Positions 62,118 to 64,000 of a stretch of DNA of 64,000 nucleotides are shown piece after piece (position 1 is the stretch's first letter; each line of letters opens with the position of its first letter). The stretch spans positions 1-64,000 of the forward strand of contig PVBG01000013.1 in assembly GCA_002968845.1 (NCBI GenBank). The letters run 5' to 3'. The notes beneath the pieces were generated by a model, which saw nothing but the letters and a program-made list of their open reading frames with translations, was not told the origin of the DNA and made no database searches. The stretch is from Neorhizobium tomejilense. Lineage in GTDB: Bacteria > Pseudomonadota > Alphaproteobacteria > Rhizobiales > Rhizobiaceae. The position numbers were made by a program, and so were the translations under genes.

Positions 62118-62703
62118 CGATCGCTCCCAGTTCGCGCAGCTTTTCGAGAAGCGGCAGCATGGGCAGGCCGAGGATGGTGAAATAGTCGCCCTCTATCCTT
62201 GAAAACAACTGGATACCCTCTCCTTCCAGCTGATAGGCCCCGACACTGCCGTAGACCTTTTCCCCGACCCGCGACAGGTAGCGGTCAACGAAGGTTTCGT
62301 TCAGTTTCCGGACGGTCAGGTCCGCATGGGCGACATGTTCCCAAACGATCTCATCGTCACGCACAAAAGCGATCGCGCTGTTGAGACGATGGGTTCTGTC
62401 CGACAGGGAAAGCAGGTTCTCTTTCGCTTCGGCAAGAGTTTTCGGCTTATGATAGACGCGGCTTCCGAGCGACATGGTCTGGTCGGAGCCGATCACCAGC
62501 GCGCCTGGAAAATGGCGGCTCACATCCACCGCCTTTGCCCTGGCAAGCGTCAGCGCCACCTGGTCGGGGCTTGCGCCCTCCAGCCCCGCCTCGATTTTCC
62601 GCTCGTCGATATCCGCGGCCCTGCTTTCAAAAGCGAGGCCGGCATTTTCCAGCAGCATCCTGCGGAAGGGGCTGGAGGAGGCGAGTACGAGCGGCACTGT
62701 CAC
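62110..62703 (-). CDS. maf: Maf-family nucleotide pyrophosphatase
   Basis: A 197-residue Maf protein, a house-cleaning nucleotide pyrophosphatase acting on modified or canonical NTPs. The signature SSSPFRRMLLENAG comes first, then VIGSDQTMSLGSRVYHKP with the catalytic Asp, and EGDYFTILGLPMLPLL. The start is GTG with GGGAG six bases upstream. The open frame continues 43 codons further but without family sequence. It lies 32 bp after PPSR on the same strand. Confidence 0.94.
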   Translation of the reverse strand: MTVPLVLASSSPFRRMLLENAGLAFESRAADIDERKIEAGLEGASPDQVALTLARAKAVDVSRHFPGALVIGSDQTMSLGSRVYHKPKTLAEAKENLLSLSDRTHRLNSAIAFVRDDEIVWEHVAHADLTVRKLNETFVDRYLSRVGEKVYGSVGAYQLEGEGIQLFSRIEGDYFTILGLPMLPLLEKLRELGAIDG

Positions 62704-62735
62704 GGAAATCTCCCAAAGGCTGCGAGCGGATTCGC

Positions 62736-63557
62736 TTAACGCAGCTTCGGGCGTAGCGCAACGATTGCGGCTGCCGTCTCCTCTATCGACCGGCGGGTTA
62801 CGTCGATGACAGGCCAATTCTGGCGGGCGCAAAGTGCGCGGGCGTATTTCAGCTCCTCGTTGATCGTCGCGCGGTCGGTATAATCGCGCCGGTCGAACCC
62901 TTGAGTGACACCAAGCTCGCGGTGTTCACGCACCTGGCTGATCCGGTCGGTCGTGGCGACGAGGCCGACGATCAGCGGGTGGGTTGCGCGATAGAGGCTG
63001 TCGGGCAGATCGACGCCCGGCACGATCGGGATGTTGGCGGTCTTGATGCCGCGGTTGGCGAGATAGATGCTGGTCGGGGTTTTCGAGGTGCGGCTGATGC
63101 CGATCAGCACGACATCCGCCTCGTCGTAGTCCTCCGGCATCTGGCCGTCGTCGTGATCCATGGTGAAATTGAGTGCCTCGATACGCTTGAAATAATCTGC
63201 GTTGAGCGCGTGCTGGGCGCCGACACGGCGACGGGACGGCGCCCCAAGATAGGCCTGGAAGGTCGCCATGACCGGTTCAAGGACGTTGACACAGGGCAGG
63301 CCCATTTCCCGGCATCGCTGATCGATGAGCTCGGCCAGTTCCTGATCGACAATCGTATAAAGGACGATGCCCGGTTCACGGTCGAGCGCCTCGAGCACCG
63401 CCAGCAGCTGTTTGCGGTTACGGATCAGCGGATAGACATGTTCCACCGCCAGCGACGACTGGAACTGAGCCGAGGCGGCGCGGCCCGCGGAAATGAGGGT
63501 TTCGCCCGTGGAGTCAGATATGAGGTGCAGATGGAAGAAGTTTTTTCTGTTCTCCAC
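62736..63557 (-). CDS. pyruvate, phosphate dikinase regulatory protein (PPSR/PDRP family)
   Basis: A bifunctional kinase/phosphorylase regulating PPDK or PEP synthase by threonine phosphorylation (formerly DUF299, YdiA type). The 273 residues include HLISDSTGETLISAGRAA, the P-loop-like GISRTSKTPTSIYLANRG and NIPIVPGVDLPDSL. The start is GTG. In alphaproteobacteria this gene faces hemE across the replication origin, and that is the arrangement seen here. Confidence 0.95.
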   Translation of the reverse strand: MENRKNFFHLHLISDSTGETLISAGRAASAQFQSSLAVEHVYPLIRNRKQLLAVLEALDREPGIVLYTIVDQELAELIDQRCREMGLPCVNVLEPVMATFQAYLGAPSRRRVGAQHALNADYFKRIEALNFTMDHDDGQMPEDYDEADVVLIGISRTSKTPTSIYLANRGIKTANIPIVPGVDLPDSLYRATHPLIVGLVATTDRISQVREHRELGVTQGFDRRDYTDRATINEELKYARALCARQNWPVIDVTRRSIEETAAAIVALRPKLR

Positions 63558-63961
63558 GCTAAACTTAACCCTTTGTTGATAACTCGGGAGAGACCATCAG
63601 GTTCTCCCGGACCCGGACCCGGCCTCGGGAAAACCGCCTAGTTTTCCACATTCGCAGATCTTGCGGAGGCGGATCAGGTGGTCTTGTGTGTTGCGGGGAC
63701 AAGCTTTCCGCCCCGCTTTTTCCTCCCCAGCTTATCCACAGATAGCGCCTAATCCGTCAGAGCGCCATGCCTCTGAATTGACTGGCGAAATTCATGCTGT
63801 CCCAGCGAACTTGCCCGAGATGCGATTTTTTATCCCTGACGTGAGCACAAAGCGGCGGATCGTCGCGTCGGCTGTGATTTGACTTTAATCCTTGCTACCC
63901 ACCGACTCTAAGAAATAGAAAACCTTTTAAGATTCATTTCTTTGTTTTTAGGGAGAACCCA
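63558..63961. other. oriC: putative chromosomal replication origin (PPSR/hemE intergenic)
   Basis: A 404-bp divergent gap. It holds an exact DnaA box TTATCCACA at 63732-63740 and near matches TTTTCCACA (63642-63650) and, on the other strand, TTGTCAACA-like TGTTGATAA (63574-63582). Two GANTC sites lie at 63904-63908 and 63931-63935. A strongly AT-rich stretch at 63905-63950 could serve as the unwinding element. Alphaproteobacterial origins, including Caulobacter and Sinorhizobium, sit beside hemE. The parS-like cluster nearby strengthens the call. Confidence 0.75.
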
Positions 63962-64000
63962 TTGACCGGCTCATACCGGAAGATCGTCGAGGTGCTGGAA
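63962..64000 (+). CDS. hemE: uroporphyrinogen decarboxylase, first 13 codons
   Basis: A TTG start six bases after GGGAG (63951-63955) opens a frame reading M-TGSYRKIVEVLE to the window edge. HemE proteins of rhizobia begin with a short variable stretch then RKI..VL, which fits. The position opposite PPSR at the origin also fits hemE. Only 13 residues are present, so the call rests on context. HemE decarboxylates uroporphyrinogen III to coproporphyrinogen III in haem synthesis. Confidence 0.7.
   Translation, partial: MTGSYRKIVEVLE

Noticed and set aside
63661..63882. Short open frame (73 codons) inside the PPSR/hemE gap
   Set aside because: It covers DnaA-box DNA, has no ribosome-binding site and no recognisable sequence.
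1..64000. CRISPR array, insertion sequences, prophage, tRNA or rRNA genes
   Set aside because: No regularly spaced direct repeats, transposase motifs, phage structural genes, cloverleaf candidates or rRNA-like stretches were seen.

Overview
The window is about 64 kb of GC-rich alphaproteobacterial chromosome. Gene content and order point to the Rhizobiaceae (Rhizobium, Neorhizobium or Agrobacterium type). The markers are pckA divergent from chvI-chvG-hprK-manX-ptsH, the redox pair actS/actR (regB/regA type), a divL-like kinase after ahcY, a tsaE-amgK fusion followed by murU and addBA, trpFBA-accD-folC, and the ori-proximal block gyrB...maf-PPSR/hemE. Nearly all of it is core chromosome. There are no tRNA or rRNA genes, insertion sequences, prophage or CRISPR arrays.

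Layout. (1) 0.3-7.1 kb, mostly plus: an ornithine-cyclodeaminase-family enzyme, the helicase hrpB, actS/actR, mmcB (minus) and an L,D-transpeptidase lipoprotein. (2) 7.2-15 kb, all minus, the most accessory-looking part: malate synthase G, a LysR regulator, a single-chain hydantoinase/oxoprolinase, a cytochrome P450 and a DUF1402 protein. (3) 15.2-22.4 kb: hslV-GNAT-hslU (minus), divergent from hisB-DUF2628-hisH-hisA-hisF-hisE-coaA (plus). (4) 22.4-31 kb: alkB, arfB and pckA (minus), then chvI-chvG-hprK-EIIA-Man-HPr and ahcY (plus). (5) 31.3-43.3 kb, plus: divL, tsaE-amgK, murU, addB, addA and trxA, largely overlapping head to tail. (6) 43.4-52.5 kb, minus: folC, accD, trpA, trpB, trpF, a YgjP-like metallopeptidase, a DUF2852 protein, an intracellular PHB depolymerase and an FAH-family hydrolase. 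(7) 52.6-64 kb: a nitroreductase (plus), gyrB, an XRE regulator, smr, mltA and a Tim44-domain protein (minus), fxsA and secB (plus), dnaQ, coaE, aroE, maf and PPSR (minus), then the putative replication origin and the first codons of hemE (plus).

The most notable non-coding signal is a set of five near-identical ParB-binding (parS-like) sites, at about 23.65, 49.49, 53.25, 53.28 and 62.10 kb. They approach the probable oriC at 63.56-63.96 kb. All five carry the same departure from the canonical palindrome, and that change creates a GANTC (CcrM) methylation site. One lies inside the start of aroE, two form an inverted pair after gyrB, and the others abut intrinsic terminators. Other regulatory signals are a perfect 20-bp palindrome before ahcY (candidate SahR operator), two related operators exactly 30 bp apart between pckA and chvI, and an inverted pair of rhizobial-type palindromic repeats upstream of the YgjP-like gene.

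Many genes overlap by ATGA (actually coupled stop/start) or by a few bases. Starts were chosen by ribosome-binding site, overlap and family length, and several are GTG or TTG. All functional calls come from reading motifs by eye; no database search was possible.
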